Shown here one piece after another: positions 17,284 through 26,900 of a stretch of DNA of 64,000 nucleotides (position 1 is its first letter; the number at the start of each line of letters is the position of its first letter). The notes under the pieces were generated by a model. It saw nothing but the letters and a program-made list of their open reading frames with translations. It made no database searches and had not been told where the DNA came from. Source of the stretch: Thermoproteota archaeon (lineage in GTDB: Archaea > Korarchaeota > Korarchaeia > Korarchaeales > Korarchaeaceae). The stretch is taken from NCBI GenBank assembly GCA_027492205.1, contig JAOZFN010000006.1, positions 69,369 to 133,368 of the forward strand. The letters run 5' to 3'. The translations under genes and the position numbers were made by a program.

Positions 17284-18072
17284 ATGCCCCACCTAGAGCT
17301 GGTCAGGGTTGCTGAGGTGAAGCCCAAGCGCAAACTGGTGCTCGTCCAGGGGGTGCCGGGGCTGGGGCTAGTTGGAAAGATTGCGGTTCAGTACCTCATA
17401 GACAACGCCGGCCCGAGGCTCGTAGCTAGGATCTTCAGCGACTATCTCCCGCTCCCCGACGGGAGCGCGGGAGTCCGCGTCTCGGACGGGGACGTGGTGC
17501 CCCCCACTTATGACCTCTACTACCTCAGCCAACCCAGCGCTGAGGTGGACTTCCTCCTCCTCACCTCAGACGTTCAACCCATTCCGTGGGGCCAGTACTC
17601 GGTTGGCGAACTCGTTCTCGACTATGCTCAGGAGCTGGGGGTCGAGGAGCTACTGACCTTCGGCGGCTATGTGCCGGGGAGCCCCGATGTGGAGGGCGTG
17701 TTCGCCGCCTCCAACGACGACTCGCTCTGGGAGAAGCTGGAGGCGGCTGGGGTGATGAGGCTCCAGGGGGGGTTCGTCACGGGTGCAGCAGGTTTGCTGG
17801 TTGGGCTGGGTCACCTGCGGGGCATCCCCAGCGCCTGCGTCTTGAGCACCACCGAGGGGCAGAGACCGGATCCCAGGGCCTCTAAGAGACTCATCCTCCT
17901 GTTAGGGAAGCTGTATGGGTTGAACGTCGATCTTTCCGGGCTGGACGAGCTGATAAAGGAGGAGGAGTCCGTGAGATCCCTGCTTGAGGAGAAGGCTAGG
18001 CAGGCCTTGGAGAGAAGGCGGGAGTGGGAGGAGAGAAAGGAAGGCGAGGAGGGTCTCCCATATCACCTGTGA
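17284..18072 (+). CDS. PAC2-family protein, second copy
   Basis: This second PAC2-superfamily protein lies 2.8 kb from the first. It shows GVPGLGLVGKIAVQYL, TSDVQPIPWGQYS and GAAGLLVGLGHLRGIPS. The C-terminal third is a charged helix rich in Glu, Arg and Lys (EEEESVRSLLEEKARQ-like). It ends in LPYHL, so it lacks a canonical HbYX proteasome-docking tail. The start is set by the TATA box 26 bp upstream, giving a leaderless mRNA. Its end lies five bases from the convergent hsp20 gene. Confidence 0.8.
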   Translation: MPHLELVRVAEVKPKRKLVLVQGVPGLGLVGKIAVQYLIDNAGPRLVARIFSDYLPLPDGSAGVRVSDGDVVPPTYDLYYLSQPSAEVDFLLLTSDVQPIPWGQYSVGELVLDYAQELGVEELLTFGGYVPGSPDVEGVFAASNDDSLWEKLEAAGVMRLQGGFVTGAAGLLVGLGHLRGIPSACVLSTTEGQRPDPRASKRLILLLGKLYGLNVDLSGLDELIKEEESVRSLLEEKARQALERRREWEERKEGEEGLPYHL

Positions 18073-18077
18073 GGGCC

Positions 18078-18671
18078 CTACTCCACCTTGACCTTCTTCT
18101 CCCTCACCTTGGTCCTCTTGCCCTCCCTCTTCGGCAGCCGCACCTCCAATATGCCGTTGCTGTAAGTGGCCTTCGCCCCCTCGGGCTTCACCTCGGCGGG
18201 CAGATCCACCTTAGCGCTGTAGGGCTTGGCCCTTATCGTGAGCCTCCTCTCGGTCGCCGACACGTCTATGTCCTCCTTGCTGACCCCAGGGATCTCTGCC
18301 ACGACCACGATCTCGTCCCCAAAGTCCATGACGTCGAGTACGGGCTCCCTCGTAGCTTCCTCCTCTCTCCTAGTCTCGATCTCCTCGATCTCGCTCTCCC
18401 TAACCTCTTCTCTGGTGGGGACGTTTCCGAACCTCCTTATTATCGGCTTTCCGTCGGGTCCGATGGTCATGTAGTAGCCGTATACGAATGGAGCGCGGAA
18501 CTCCATCCCGCTGGGAGTCTTGAACACCGGAAGCCTGTCCTCCAGCTCTTCTAGGTCATCGAGGGACATTAGCTCCTCCAGCTGCCTCTCCATGTCCTTC
18601 TGGACCTCTCGAATGAACCTCATGATCTCCCTAATCCACTCCTCAAAGGGGTCCCTGCTGCTCTCGCCCAT
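18078..18671 (-). CDS. small heat-shock protein Hsp20 family
   Basis: The C-terminal 90 residues form an alpha-crystallin domain: VVVAEIPGVSKEDIDVSATERRLTIRA is split over strands typical of Hsp20, and YSNGILEVRLPKR is the A-x-x-x-n-G-x-L-like signature. The N-terminal half is long, acidic and partly coiled-coil, as in archaeal Hsp20 proteins with a conserved 'MxxxGPDGKP' segment. GAGGCGGTG precedes the ATG. A TTAAC element lies about 36 bp upstream, and the gene can be transcribed separately from the rad50 operon. Confidence 0.87.
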   Translation of the reverse strand: MGESSRDPFEEWIREIMRFIREVQKDMERQLEELMSLDDLEELEDRLPVFKTPSGMEFRAPFVYGYYMTIGPDGKPIIRRFGNVPTREEVRESEIEEIETRREEEATREPVLDVMDFGDEIVVVAEIPGVSKEDIDVSATERRLTIRAKPYSAKVDLPAEVKPEGAKATYSNGILEVRLPKREGKRTKVREKKVKVE

Positions 18672-18717
18672 CGCACCGCCTCTCGGTTATGGGGGGTACC
18701 CCACCTTAACTGTTTTC

Positions 18718-21411
18718 CTAGCCCATGCTCACCGAGGGCATCACCACCGAAGTTCCGCCCCTCTTCTCGATCGTGTAGAGTGAGCTGGCGACCTCCTCAA
18801 ATTCTCCAGAGTGGGTGACAACGATCACCTGGGGCAGGTCCAGCTCTCCAATGGCTGACACGAGCTCCCTCCTCCTCTCTGAGTCGAGGTGAACCGTCGG
18901 CTCGTCGAGCAAGATGGACTCCAGCGAGGTCCCGGCCATGGCCTTAGCCAGCCCCAGCCTGAGGGAGAGGGCGAGAGCGACCTGTTCTCCACCGCTGAGC
19001 TGGCGGAAGGAAAACCTCTCACCCCCTCTGATTAGGGAGACCTCGTAGTCCTCCGACAGCTCCAGGCGGTCAAAGTCGACGCCGAACTTGGAGAGTATCT
19101 CGTTGGCGTAGTGCTCCAGCACGGGCCTCGCCGCCTCCCTGAGGGCCCTCTGTATGCCCTCTCTCCCGAAGGACCGCCTGACCTCTTCTAGCGCTCTGAC
19201 AAAACTCACCAGCTTATCCCTTTCCTTCTTCGCCTCACCGAGCGAGCTCTTCAGGCGTTTTACCTCCGCGAGCTGTCTCATGAGCTCTTCCCTCTTCCCC
19301 CTCAGGTTCTCCCTCTTGGCCACGAGTTCTTGGACCTCCTCCCTCAGGCGTGTGAGTTCTTCCAAGAGCTCAGAGTAGCGGTCCTCGTCGAAGCCAAGGG
19401 CTTCTATGCTGACGCTTATCTCGCTCAGCCTCCTCTCGATCTCATCCTCCCTCCTCTTCTCTTCGCTCAGCAGGGCGCTGAGCTTCCCCCTACTCTCAAT
19501 GCGCTCCTCAAGTTCCTTGAGCCTCCTTCTCGCCTCCTTCGCCTGCCTCAACGCCGAGTCAACGTCTCGGACCGCCGCCCCCAGCTTCGCGAGGAGTTCG
19601 TCCCTCCTCCCCCTGATCTCGTTAATCTCGTGCTTGAGGGTCTCGATCCTCGCAAGTCGGTCTTCCTCCCTGGGACTGAGTCTCTTAACCAGAGACTCGG
19701 CCGCTCCCAGCTCAACGAGCCTGTTCTGAAGCTCTGACAACCTCGCTTGGAGTTCTGCTCGACGCGCGGCCATTTCATCCCTCTTCCGAAGGTCGGCCTC
19801 GAGCGCACGCAGCTCCCCCTCGAACTCCTCTACCTTCTCAACCAGGGCCGCTCTCTCAGCTATCGCACTTTGAAGGTCTGCCTCCTCCGCGAGTCTCTCA
19901 AACTCCTCCAGGGCCTCCCTCAGTTCCGAGATGCGAGACAGCTCGGCCTCCGCGCTGCCGAACTCAGCTTTACCCCTCTCGAGTTCGGCCCTAAGCCTAC
20001 CCCTTACCCTGCTGACGCCCCCCGCGTCCAGCCGAGATCCGCAGAGGGGACACTCATCTGGGGCGCTGTCAAGCGCGCTCAGGAGTTCCTGCGGAAACTT
20101 CATCCACCCCTTGGCGTACTCGATCCTCTTCTCCAGTTCGGTGAGAGCCCTTCCCACGCGTCTTGCCTCGGAGAGGAGCCTCCCACCCTCGCGACAAAGC
20201 GAGTCGAGGTCTCCCAACCCCAGGTAGGGAGGCAGCCTCTTCAGCAGCCCTCGCAGCCTACCCTCAACCCTCTGCAGGCGCTCCCTAGCCTCTCTCAACT
20301 GGGCCCAGAGCCGCTCAGCTCTTTGGGCCTTTGCCTCCACCATCACTAGGCTCTTTGAGACGCTCTCAAGCTCAAGCGAGATCCTCTCATACTCCTTACG
20401 CAAGGCCCCCAGGCGCTCCACGTTCCTCCTCGCCTCATCCAGAGACCTCTGCTCGCGCTCTAGGCTGGAGAGCTCGGCCCTCAAGGCGTTTTCCGATCTG
20501 ATCAGCGAGTCGAGTTCCGTCAGAAGCGGCTCAAGCTCGGCGAGCGACTTTAATTCGTCAAGCCGAACTAGCTCCTGATCCAAACTTTCAAGCTGCGAGC
20601 TGATCTGGGAGATCTTCCTCCTACAATCCCTCAGGTCGAGTTCAGCTTGCTCTCTGGCCTGCGTGAGCTTCAGGTAGGCGTCCCTCAGCGCCCGCAGCTT
20701 CTTCTCCTCACGCTCGACCGACTTAAGCCTCGTCTCTAGGCTGCCCAGCCGGCCCTCGATCCCCTCAAGCTCAGCCTCCACGCTTGAGAGGTCCTCCCTC
20801 AACTGGTCCGTCGCCTTCAGCTGTCTCTCCAGGGTGGAGATCTCGCCCTCCAGCCGCTCGAGTCGCGACCTGAACCTGCCCAGCGCCTCCCCGAGGTCCC
20901 TCTCCATCCTGTCGAAGAGCTCCCCTCCCAGCAGGCGGTTTATCGTTTTCATCCGCTCGGCGGCCTTCTTTTCCAGGAAGCCGAAGATCTCCCCCTGCCT
21001 GACGTACATCGCCGTGACGAAGGCCTCTGGATTAGTTCCAAGTATCCTGGCCAGCTCCGCACTGACGTCCCTCTGCGAGGTCTGCAGCAGGCTCCACCCC
21101 GAGTCCCGCCTAATCATCAGACGCGCCTGTGGGCCTGAGCGATCCCTCTTCCGCCAGACCAGGTACCACCTGCCGCCCTGCTCGAACTCGAGCTCGACCT
21201 CCATGGAGCTGGAGCCTCTTCGAGTGAGGTCAGAGGTGACGCCCCTGAATAGCTCCGGAAACAGCGCGTAGGCGATCCCCTCCAGTAGGGAAGTCTTCCC
21301 GGCGCCGTTCTGACCGATTATTGCGTTGACCCCGAAGTCGAACACCACCTCGGTCTCCGCGTGAGACCTGAAGTTCCTGAGCCTGACTCGCCTTATCCTC
21401 AAGGCGCCCAC
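18718..21411 (-). CDS. rad50: DNA double-strand break repair ATPase Rad50
   Basis: Rad50 works with Mre11 in processing DNA ends. The 897-residue protein has Walker A GQNGAGKTS near residue 37, long antiparallel coiled coils, and the zinc hook CPLC near residue 453. At the C-terminus are the ABC signature LSGGEQ, Walker B SILLDEPT and the switch His in VVTHS. Length and layout are typical for archaea. It starts within the 3' end of mre11 (13-bp overlap), so it is the fourth gene of the nurA-herA-mre11-rad50 operon. Confidence 0.96.
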   Translation of the reverse strand: MGALRIRRVRLRNFRSHAETEVVFDFGVNAIIGQNGAGKTSLLEGIAYALFPELFRGVTSDLTRRGSSSMEVELEFEQGGRWYLVWRKRDRSGPQARLMIRRDSGWSLLQTSQRDVSAELARILGTNPEAFVTAMYVRQGEIFGFLEKKAAERMKTINRLLGGELFDRMERDLGEALGRFRSRLERLEGEISTLERQLKATDQLREDLSSVEAELEGIEGRLGSLETRLKSVEREEKKLRALRDAYLKLTQAREQAELDLRDCRRKISQISSQLESLDQELVRLDELKSLAELEPLLTELDSLIRSENALRAELSSLEREQRSLDEARRNVERLGALRKEYERISLELESVSKSLVMVEAKAQRAERLWAQLREARERLQRVEGRLRGLLKRLPPYLGLGDLDSLCREGGRLLSEARRVGRALTELEKRIEYAKGWMKFPQELLSALDSAPDECPLCGSRLDAGGVSRVRGRLRAELERGKAEFGSAEAELSRISELREALEEFERLAEEADLQSAIAERAALVEKVEEFEGELRALEADLRKRDEMAARRAELQARLSELQNRLVELGAAESLVKRLSPREEDRLARIETLKHEINEIRGRRDELLAKLGAAVRDVDSALRQAKEARRRLKELEERIESRGKLSALLSEEKRREDEIERRLSEISVSIEALGFDEDRYSELLEELTRLREEVQELVAKRENLRGKREELMRQLAEVKRLKSSLGEAKKERDKLVSFVRALEEVRRSFGREGIQRALREAARPVLEHYANEILSKFGVDFDRLELSEDYEVSLIRGGERFSFRQLSGGEQVALALSLRLGLAKAMAGTSLESILLDEPTVHLDSERRRELVSAIGELDLPQVIVVTHSGEFEEVASSLYTIEKRGGTSVVMPSVSMG

Positions 21412-22589
21412 CCCTCGTAGATCCTCTCGAGCTCTCTGATGAGCTCCCTGCTCCCCTTACCCTCTAGATACAGCCTGTAGATCTCTATGGCGAGCCTCCT
21501 CACATTCTCGGCAGGTATTATCTCCTCAAAGACCCTCTCAACGTCGATCTTGGGCTCTATCGAGACTTCAGCCCCCTCGAGCCTCTCGTCCAGGCGCCTG
21601 AGCCTCACGAACACCTTAAGGACTCTCTGGCCGAGGGAGTCTCTGAGGGCGTCCTGGAAGTCCTTCACGTCTCTGGGGTCCAACCTGGCGGAGGACAGGG
21701 ACACCCTGACCACCGGGGGCTTGGCCCAAGTCCCACCCGCGACCCTCGCCTCGATCTTGGAGGCCAGCTTCTCGAGCCCCCTCGCGCTGTCGACCCTCTC
21801 CCTGAAGACGAGAAACGGCCTTATCGAGCCGAGGTTCACCGGAGAAATGCTCGCCTCCTCGCCGTCGAGCTCGACGACGTAGAATCCCTTACCGTAGACC
21901 TCGAGCTTGTCGGCCTCCCGCTCCTCCACCACCTCCAGTGAGCCGGAGTAGGCTATCGGTCTCCTCTGCGACGTCCTTCTCGGAAAGTTCCTGTCGTGGA
22001 CGTGGCCCATGGCGTAGTAGCCGAAGGCCAGCCTGTCCAGTACCGTCCTGTCGATCTCCGCCTTCTGAGGCGGAACGATCGGCTTGACGGCCTGGTGGAG
22101 GATCAGCACCACCTGGGCCGAGCCCATCTGGACCCGCTTGGAGATGGCGTCCAGGGCCGACTTGAGCGCCTCCACCTCCTGCCGCGGGGTGTACGGGAGG
22201 CCGGCGACGAAAACGCCGTCGAGCCGCTCAACGGGGCGCGAGTAGCTCAGGTTCACCAGCCCACCCTCCAGCGCCTTCTCGAACAGGGGGAGGGGCGAGG
22301 ACCTGCCGCCCCCTGGCACCGGACCCAGGTCGTGGTTCCCCGCGACCGCGAAGACCCTCGCGCCGGAGTCCACGATCCTCTTCAGCCCCACGAAGGCGCT
22401 CACCAGCGTGGTCGGGGAGGGCCTGTAGGAGTCGAACAGGTCGCCCGAGAACACGACGAACTCAGGCCTGGCCTCGATCGTCCGATCCACCGTCTCGTTG
22501 AACGCCTCGAGGAAGTCCCTCTCCCTCTCCTCCAGACCGTACTGCCTCCTTCCCAGGTGGGCGTCGGCCAGGTGAACGAACCTCACCAA
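21399..22589 (-). CDS. mre11: DNA double-strand break repair nuclease Mre11
   Basis: This is the nuclease partner of Rad50. The metallophosphoesterase motifs are all visible: DAHLG near residue 9, GDLFD near 49, GNHD near 84, and GHVHD further on. A C-terminal capping and Rad50-binding region follows. The length of 396 residues is typical. The gene lies between herA (six-base gap) and rad50 (overlap) on the same strand, so it is translated within the resection operon. Confidence 0.95.
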   Translation of the reverse strand: MVRFVHLADAHLGRRQYGLEERERDFLEAFNETVDRTIEARPEFVVFSGDLFDSYRPSPTTLVSAFVGLKRIVDSGARVFAVAGNHDLGPVPGGGRSSPLPLFEKALEGGLVNLSYSRPVERLDGVFVAGLPYTPRQEVEALKSALDAISKRVQMGSAQVVLILHQAVKPIVPPQKAEIDRTVLDRLAFGYYAMGHVHDRNFPRRTSQRRPIAYSGSLEVVEEREADKLEVYGKGFYVVELDGEEASISPVNLGSIRPFLVFRERVDSARGLEKLASKIEARVAGGTWAKPPVVRVSLSSARLDPRDVKDFQDALRDSLGQRVLKVFVRLRRLDERLEGAEVSIEPKIDVERVFEEIIPAENVRRLAIEIYRLYLEGKGSRELIRELERIYEGWAP

Positions 22590-22595
22590 GGGGGC

Positions 22596-24263
22596 TCACC
22601 TCACCAGGTCGGCGTACCCGCCGGGGGGGCTGCCGGGACCTCGACCCCCGGCCCTGGCCCACTCCTCGGTGGCCCTGAGGCTCTCCCCCCCTCTGACCCC
22701 GCCGAACAGGTCGACCTTGACGATCGCGGGGAGCCTCACCATGGGGCCGACTATTACCGCCTCACCCACGTTCAGGGACGGGAGGTACCCGATCAGGTCC
22801 TCGCTCAGGAATTCCGTGGCCCTGCGGACGTAGGCCTGGTCCTCGGGCTCGACGACCTTGAGGATTATCTTGTTGATCATCTGGGATAGCACGTCGGGGT
22901 CGAGCCTCTTTGGCCTCTGGCTCACCAGCGTGAGCCCTACACCGAACTTCCTGCCCTCCCTCGCCACGCGCGAGGCGGCGTGCCTCGTGTAGGTGTCCCT
23001 GTCTCCGGGGATGAGTATGTGCGCCTCCTCCAAGACCACCATGACCGGGAGGGGAGGCGCGTCCTCGGGCGGCCTCCCCCCGGCCCGTCGGGCGGCGATC
23101 GCCTGCTTGGCCCTGGATAGCAGCGTAGTGAGCGTGTGCCCCACCAGAACGTCGGCGGCGTCCTCCCCGAGGGGTCCCATGTCAACCACCACGGCTCGAC
23201 CGTTGTCCAGCAGCGACACGATCTCGGGGGCGGCGGCAGAGAGGAGCGCCCTCTTGGTCTCCTTCAGGTGGGTGAGCCTCGACAGCAGGCCGTAGAGGCT
23301 GTTCCTGGCGTCCCTGTCCACCGCGAAGCTCACCCCGGGCCCCAGCGGAACGGAGCCCGAGGCCTCGCCAGCTTCGACGGCGTCCTTCACGACCTCGGCG
23401 ATCGCTATCATCCCATCCAGTATATTCCCCGGCTCCGGATCGTCCACACCCGCCTCTCTGACCACGGAATCGAGCAGGTCCCTCCCTCGGAGCGACCACG
23501 CGGCCCTCCAGAGCCTCCTCAGGTAGATGTACTGCCTCGCCGCCTTCTCGAAGTTTATGCCGAGGAGGTAGGAGAACTCCGAGAGGCTCAGCGAGTTGAC
23601 GTTGATCTTCGGATCGACGGTGACCACGCTCCCCGAGGCGCCGGGGCTAAGCGTCATGCCGCTGTATTCGGAGTGCGGGTCGAAGAGGAGGACGACCCCG
23701 TTGAGCTCCAGGACCTTCTCCACGATCACGGCCACGGCGTTCGACTTCCCTGCTCCGGTCACCGCCAGCACGGCGAGGTGTCGAGAGATCATCTCGTTCG
23801 GGTCGAGCAGGACCCTCACGTCCCCGCGGGTGAGCAGGTGCCCGATGTCCACACCGGGCCCCCGCGGCGCGAAGACCCTCCTGAGGGCCTGGGCCGGGGC
23901 CCTGTAAACCCCGGCGCCGCTGGGTGGAGGCGTCCTGGGGAGGACCAGGCCGACGTCCCCGTCTCCGCGCTCCACAACTCGCCCTAAGAGCTTGACCCTC
24001 GCCCTGGACCAGTGGGAGGGCTCTCCAACGAGCTCTATGATCCTGTCGGCCTCGGAGGCGGACAGCAGGCTCTTCCCGGAGAGCTCCCTGCTCCCACGCT
24101 CCACGTGGGTTATCATCCCCAGGATCCACGAGCCGTCCCCGTGCACCACGGCCACGTAATCTCCGATCTCCGGCACGACACCCTCCTCTGCGACGAACTC
24201 CACCTGGGAGGGGGTGGTCACCTCCACGACCGTACCCAGCCTGTCGACCTCCCTCAGACCCAC
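22596..24263 (-). CDS. herA: DNA translocase/helicase HerA
   Basis: HerA is a hexameric ATP-driven DNA translocase that acts with NurA to resect DNA ends. The 555 residues contain the N-terminal HAS-barrel (VVEVTTPSQVEFV), Walker A VTGAGKSNA near residue 170, DPHSEY, Walker B MVVLEEAHILIP, and the arginine-finger region SQRPKRLD. The start overlaps the nurA stop by ten bases. All key motifs appear intact. Confidence 0.95.
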   Translation of the reverse strand: MGLREVDRLGTVVEVTTPSQVEFVAEEGVVPEIGDYVAVVHGDGSWILGMITHVERGSRELSGKSLLSASEADRIIELVGEPSHWSRARVKLLGRVVERGDGDVGLVLPRTPPPSGAGVYRAPAQALRRVFAPRGPGVDIGHLLTRGDVRVLLDPNEMISRHLAVLAVTGAGKSNAVAVIVEKVLELNGVVLLFDPHSEYSGMTLSPGASGSVVTVDPKINVNSLSLSEFSYLLGINFEKAARQYIYLRRLWRAAWSLRGRDLLDSVVREAGVDDPEPGNILDGMIAIAEVVKDAVEAGEASGSVPLGPGVSFAVDRDARNSLYGLLSRLTHLKETKRALLSAAAPEIVSLLDNGRAVVVDMGPLGEDAADVLVGHTLTTLLSRAKQAIAARRAGGRPPEDAPPLPVMVVLEEAHILIPGDRDTYTRHAASRVAREGRKFGVGLTLVSQRPKRLDPDVLSQMINKIILKVVEPEDQAYVRRATEFLSEDLIGYLPSLNVGEAVIVGPMVRLPAIVKVDLFGGVRGGESLRATEEWARAGGRGPGSPPGGYADLVR

Positions 24264-25444
24264 TCTCCCAACGCCTCCCTTCCGGTGAACTCCGGCACGA
24301 AGCCGATCGACCTGAGGCCTGCCTCCATGTCTGACCTCGTTATCTTCGCCAGCTCGTGGGCCCGCCTGAGGGGGTAGGGGTATCCCAGGACGGCTATGCC
24401 GGCCAGATTCCCGACAAGCTCGTCTACCTCGTCTTCCTCAAGGTCCCCAAGTATCTCCAACTTCACGGGCGCCGCCGACCGGGCCAGCCTGGCGTAGAGG
24501 GTGGTCAGCCGGACGGCGGCGCCCACCCCAGGGCCGACGATGGCCCTGGCCGCCCTGAGGATGTGCCTGCCGACCTCCACTTCCCTCACTCGGCAGGGGG
24601 TTCTTCCCGGCCCCCTCGTGTACCTCTGGACTATGACCAGGTCGGGCTTCGTGGACCTGAAGTGCGACCTCGCCGAGGACCTCTTCGCCACCGCCACGAC
24701 CCTCACGCCCGCCCTCTCGGCTGCCGCCACTAGGGCGAGCAGCGAGACCCCTTGCTCCAGCCGCTCCATGGCGGAGACCGCCAGCAGGGGCTTTCTCCCC
24801 TCGCCCTCCCCGTCACCCCCCACTATGTCTCTCGCCGCCTCCTCGAGAGTTGCCTGCGTCGCCGCCGTGGCCGTGATCACGGTGAGGGCAGACGCCAGCG
24901 GGAGGTTCCTCACGACCCTAAGGAAAGCCGAAACGATGAGTTCCCTCTCCTCCTCGCTGAGGCCCGCATATCCCCCGGGGCGGGCCCCTCTGAACACCGG
25001 CTCCGCAGCGAGGTTGGCCTCCAGGGACCCATCAAGCAGGACGTAGTCCACCTCACGCCCGATCGCGAGCACCGCGGCCATCTTCGCCTCCAGGGCCTCC
25101 CTGTATATCCGAACCCTATCCTCCGCCTTGAAGAAGTCAATCACACCGACCTGGAACACTCGACGCGGCTCGGGCCTCTCCCCGGCCCTGAAGGCGACGG
25201 AGGCGGAACTCACGGCGAAGAGGCTCTGGCCCAGGTTCACCTCCACGAGGTGGCTTCCGCCGTCTATCCCCGCTATGGAGCCCATCCTCTCCAGAGCGTC
25301 CCTCGGGCTCAGATCCGTCCTTACGGGAAGCCACGCGGCGGATAGCTCTTCGAACCTGGGGCCGACCCCCAGGGCCCTCTCGATGTCGCCCCTCGCGCTC
25401 AAGAAGGCCTCAACTATGTCCATGAAGCGGGCCTCTTCGGCCAT
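24254..25444 (-). CDS. nurA: 5'-3' nuclease NurA
   Basis: NurA degrades DNA as a dimer on the HerA hexamer. Metal-binding acidic residues of the RNase H-like fold are seen in GIDGGSHLVEV near residue 58 and LLDGSLEA near 137. The C-terminal YPYPLRRAHELAKIT motif is characteristic. It is the first gene of the four-gene resection operon and has a TATA box at 25468-25475, 28 bp upstream of its ATG. In many archaea nurA is last in this cluster, so the order differs here. Confidence 0.93.
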   Translation of the reverse strand: MAEEARFMDIVEAFLSARGDIERALGVGPRFEELSAAWLPVRTDLSPRDALERMGSIAGIDGGSHLVEVNLGQSLFAVSSASVAFRAGERPEPRRVFQVGVIDFFKAEDRVRIYREALEAKMAAVLAIGREVDYVLLDGSLEANLAAEPVFRGARPGGYAGLSEEERELIVSAFLRVVRNLPLASALTVITATAATQATLEEAARDIVGGDGEGEGRKPLLAVSAMERLEQGVSLLALVAAAERAGVRVVAVAKRSSARSHFRSTKPDLVIVQRYTRGPGRTPCRVREVEVGRHILRAARAIVGPGVGAAVRLTTLYARLARSAAPVKLEILGDLEEDEVDELVGNLAGIAVLGYPYPLRRAHELAKITRSDMEAGLRSIGFVPEFTGREALGEWV

Positions 25445-25467
25445 TCGGCATGACTCCCCTGACCTGC

Positions 25468-25475
25468 CTTTTAAG
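25468..25475. promoter_or_regulatory. shared TATA box of the nurA operon and the acyl-CoA synthetase gene
   Basis: CTTTTAAG is centred 28 bp from the nurA ATG (25444, minus) and 28-29 bp from the GTG at 25500 (plus). It is the only AT box in the gap, so both transcripts are predicted to be leaderless. Confidence 0.6.
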
Positions 25476-25499
25476 GTGAGGGAGTGGTCCGTCAGCTCG

Positions 25500-26900
25500 G
25501 TGCGGTGGATGGCCAGGGAGCTCGCCGCCTTCTTCGAGCCGGAGTCGATAGCGGTGGTCGGGGCGTCTCGGAGTCCTGAGAAGCTCGGTCACGTGGTCCT
25601 GAGGCAGCTGCTCGAGGGCTTCAGGGGCCGGGTCTACCCGGTCAACCCCAAGGCGGAGGAGATACTCGGCGTCAGGTGCTATCCCAGCGTCGCCGACCTG
25701 CCTGAGCCCGTCGACCTGGCAGTGGTCGTGGTGCCGGCCCCGGTTACCCCGAGGGTCGTGGAAGACTGCGGGAGGAGGGGGGTCAAAGCCGCCATAGTGA
25801 TCTCGGGGGGATTCTCGGAGGTCGGGAACGAGGAGCTAGAGCGCGAGCTGAGGGAGGCGGCCAGGAGGAGCGGGGTCAGGCTGATCGGCCCGAACTGCAT
25901 GGGGATATACAGGCCCAGCGTCGGGCTCGACACCCTCTTCACCCCTTCCGACAGGCTTCCGAGGCCCGGCCCAGGGGACGTGGCGATACTCACCCAGAGC
26001 GGGAGCTTCGGCGGCGCAATCCTGACGTGGCTGGCCATGGAGGGGAGGGGGATAAGCGCCTTCGTGAGCTACGGCAACAGGGCTGACGTGGACGAGGCCG
26101 ACCTGCTCCGCTACTTCGCCGAGGATCCGGAGACTAGGGTGATAGCGATCTACGTCGAGGGCCTCAGGGACGGGAGGGGGTTCATGGAGGCGGCGCGGGA
26201 GGTGACCCCCTCGAAGCCCGTGGTGGTGTTCAAGGCGGGCAGGAGCCAGAGGGGGGCGAGTGCAGTCAGGAGTCACACGGGATCCCTGGCCGGATCCGAC
26301 GCGGCGTACGAGGCGGCTTTCAAGCAGTGCGGCGTCGTCAGGACTTACTCGACGGAGGAGTTCTTGGACGCCTCGCGGGCCCTGGCCAGGCTGCCCACGC
26401 CCAGGGGGCCAAGGGTCGGAATAATCACGAACGGGGGAGGATACGGGGTCATAGCCGTCGACGCGCTGGAGGAGCGCGGAATGGAGGTCCCTGAACTGGA
26501 CGAGGCCACCGCCGAGAGGCTCAGGGAGAGGCTCCCGCCCTTCTACCCCGTGGGAAACCCCCTAGACCTGACCGGAAGCTCGACGCCGGAGCAGTACCTC
26601 GCCGGTATGGTGGAGATGGCCAGGTCTGACGTGATCGACGCGCTGACAGTGATGGCGCTCTACTCGGTGCCGCTCATGGAGCCGAGGAGGACGACCGACT
26701 ACATCCTCCAAGTGCTGAGGGACTACGGCAAGCCCATAGTCGTCGTGTCGCTGGACGTCACGCCGGAGGTGGCCAGGGAGAACTCCAGGCTGGAGGCGGA
26801 GGGCGTGCCTGTGTTTCCGTCCCCCGAGAGAGCGGCCTCCGCGCTGGCCGCCCTCTGGAGGTACGCTAGGCTAACGCAGCCCCTGAGGCTCAGGCGGTAG
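25500..26900 (+). CDS. acdA: ADP-forming acyl-CoA synthetase, alpha subunit
   Basis: This enzyme makes ATP from acyl-CoA, ADP and phosphate at the end of sugar or peptide fermentation. The CoA-binding domain (VVGASRSPEKLGHVVLRQL, VYPVNPKAEEILG) is followed by the two ligase-CoA domains, with ILTQSGSFGGAILTWLA and the phospho-His segment VRSHTGSLAGSDAAYEAAF. At 466 residues it is the stand-alone alpha subunit; the ATP-grasp beta subunit is not in this window. The start is GTG 25500, favoured by the TATA distance; ATG 25509 is the alternative. It overlaps tldE convergently by 11 bp. Confidence 0.87.
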   Translation: MRWMARELAAFFEPESIAVVGASRSPEKLGHVVLRQLLEGFRGRVYPVNPKAEEILGVRCYPSVADLPEPVDLAVVVVPAPVTPRVVEDCGRRGVKAAIVISGGFSEVGNEELERELREAARRSGVRLIGPNCMGIYRPSVGLDTLFTPSDRLPRPGPGDVAILTQSGSFGGAILTWLAMEGRGISAFVSYGNRADVDEADLLRYFAEDPETRVIAIYVEGLRDGRGFMEAAREVTPSKPVVVFKAGRSQRGASAVRSHTGSLAGSDAAYEAAFKQCGVVRTYSTEEFLDASRALARLPTPRGPRVGIITNGGGYGVIAVDALEERGMEVPELDEATAERLRERLPPFYPVGNPLDLTGSSTPEQYLAGMVEMARSDVIDALTVMALYSVPLMEPRRTTDYILQVLRDYGKPIVVVSLDVTPEVARENSRLEAEGVPVFPSPERAASALAALWRYARLTQPLRLRR

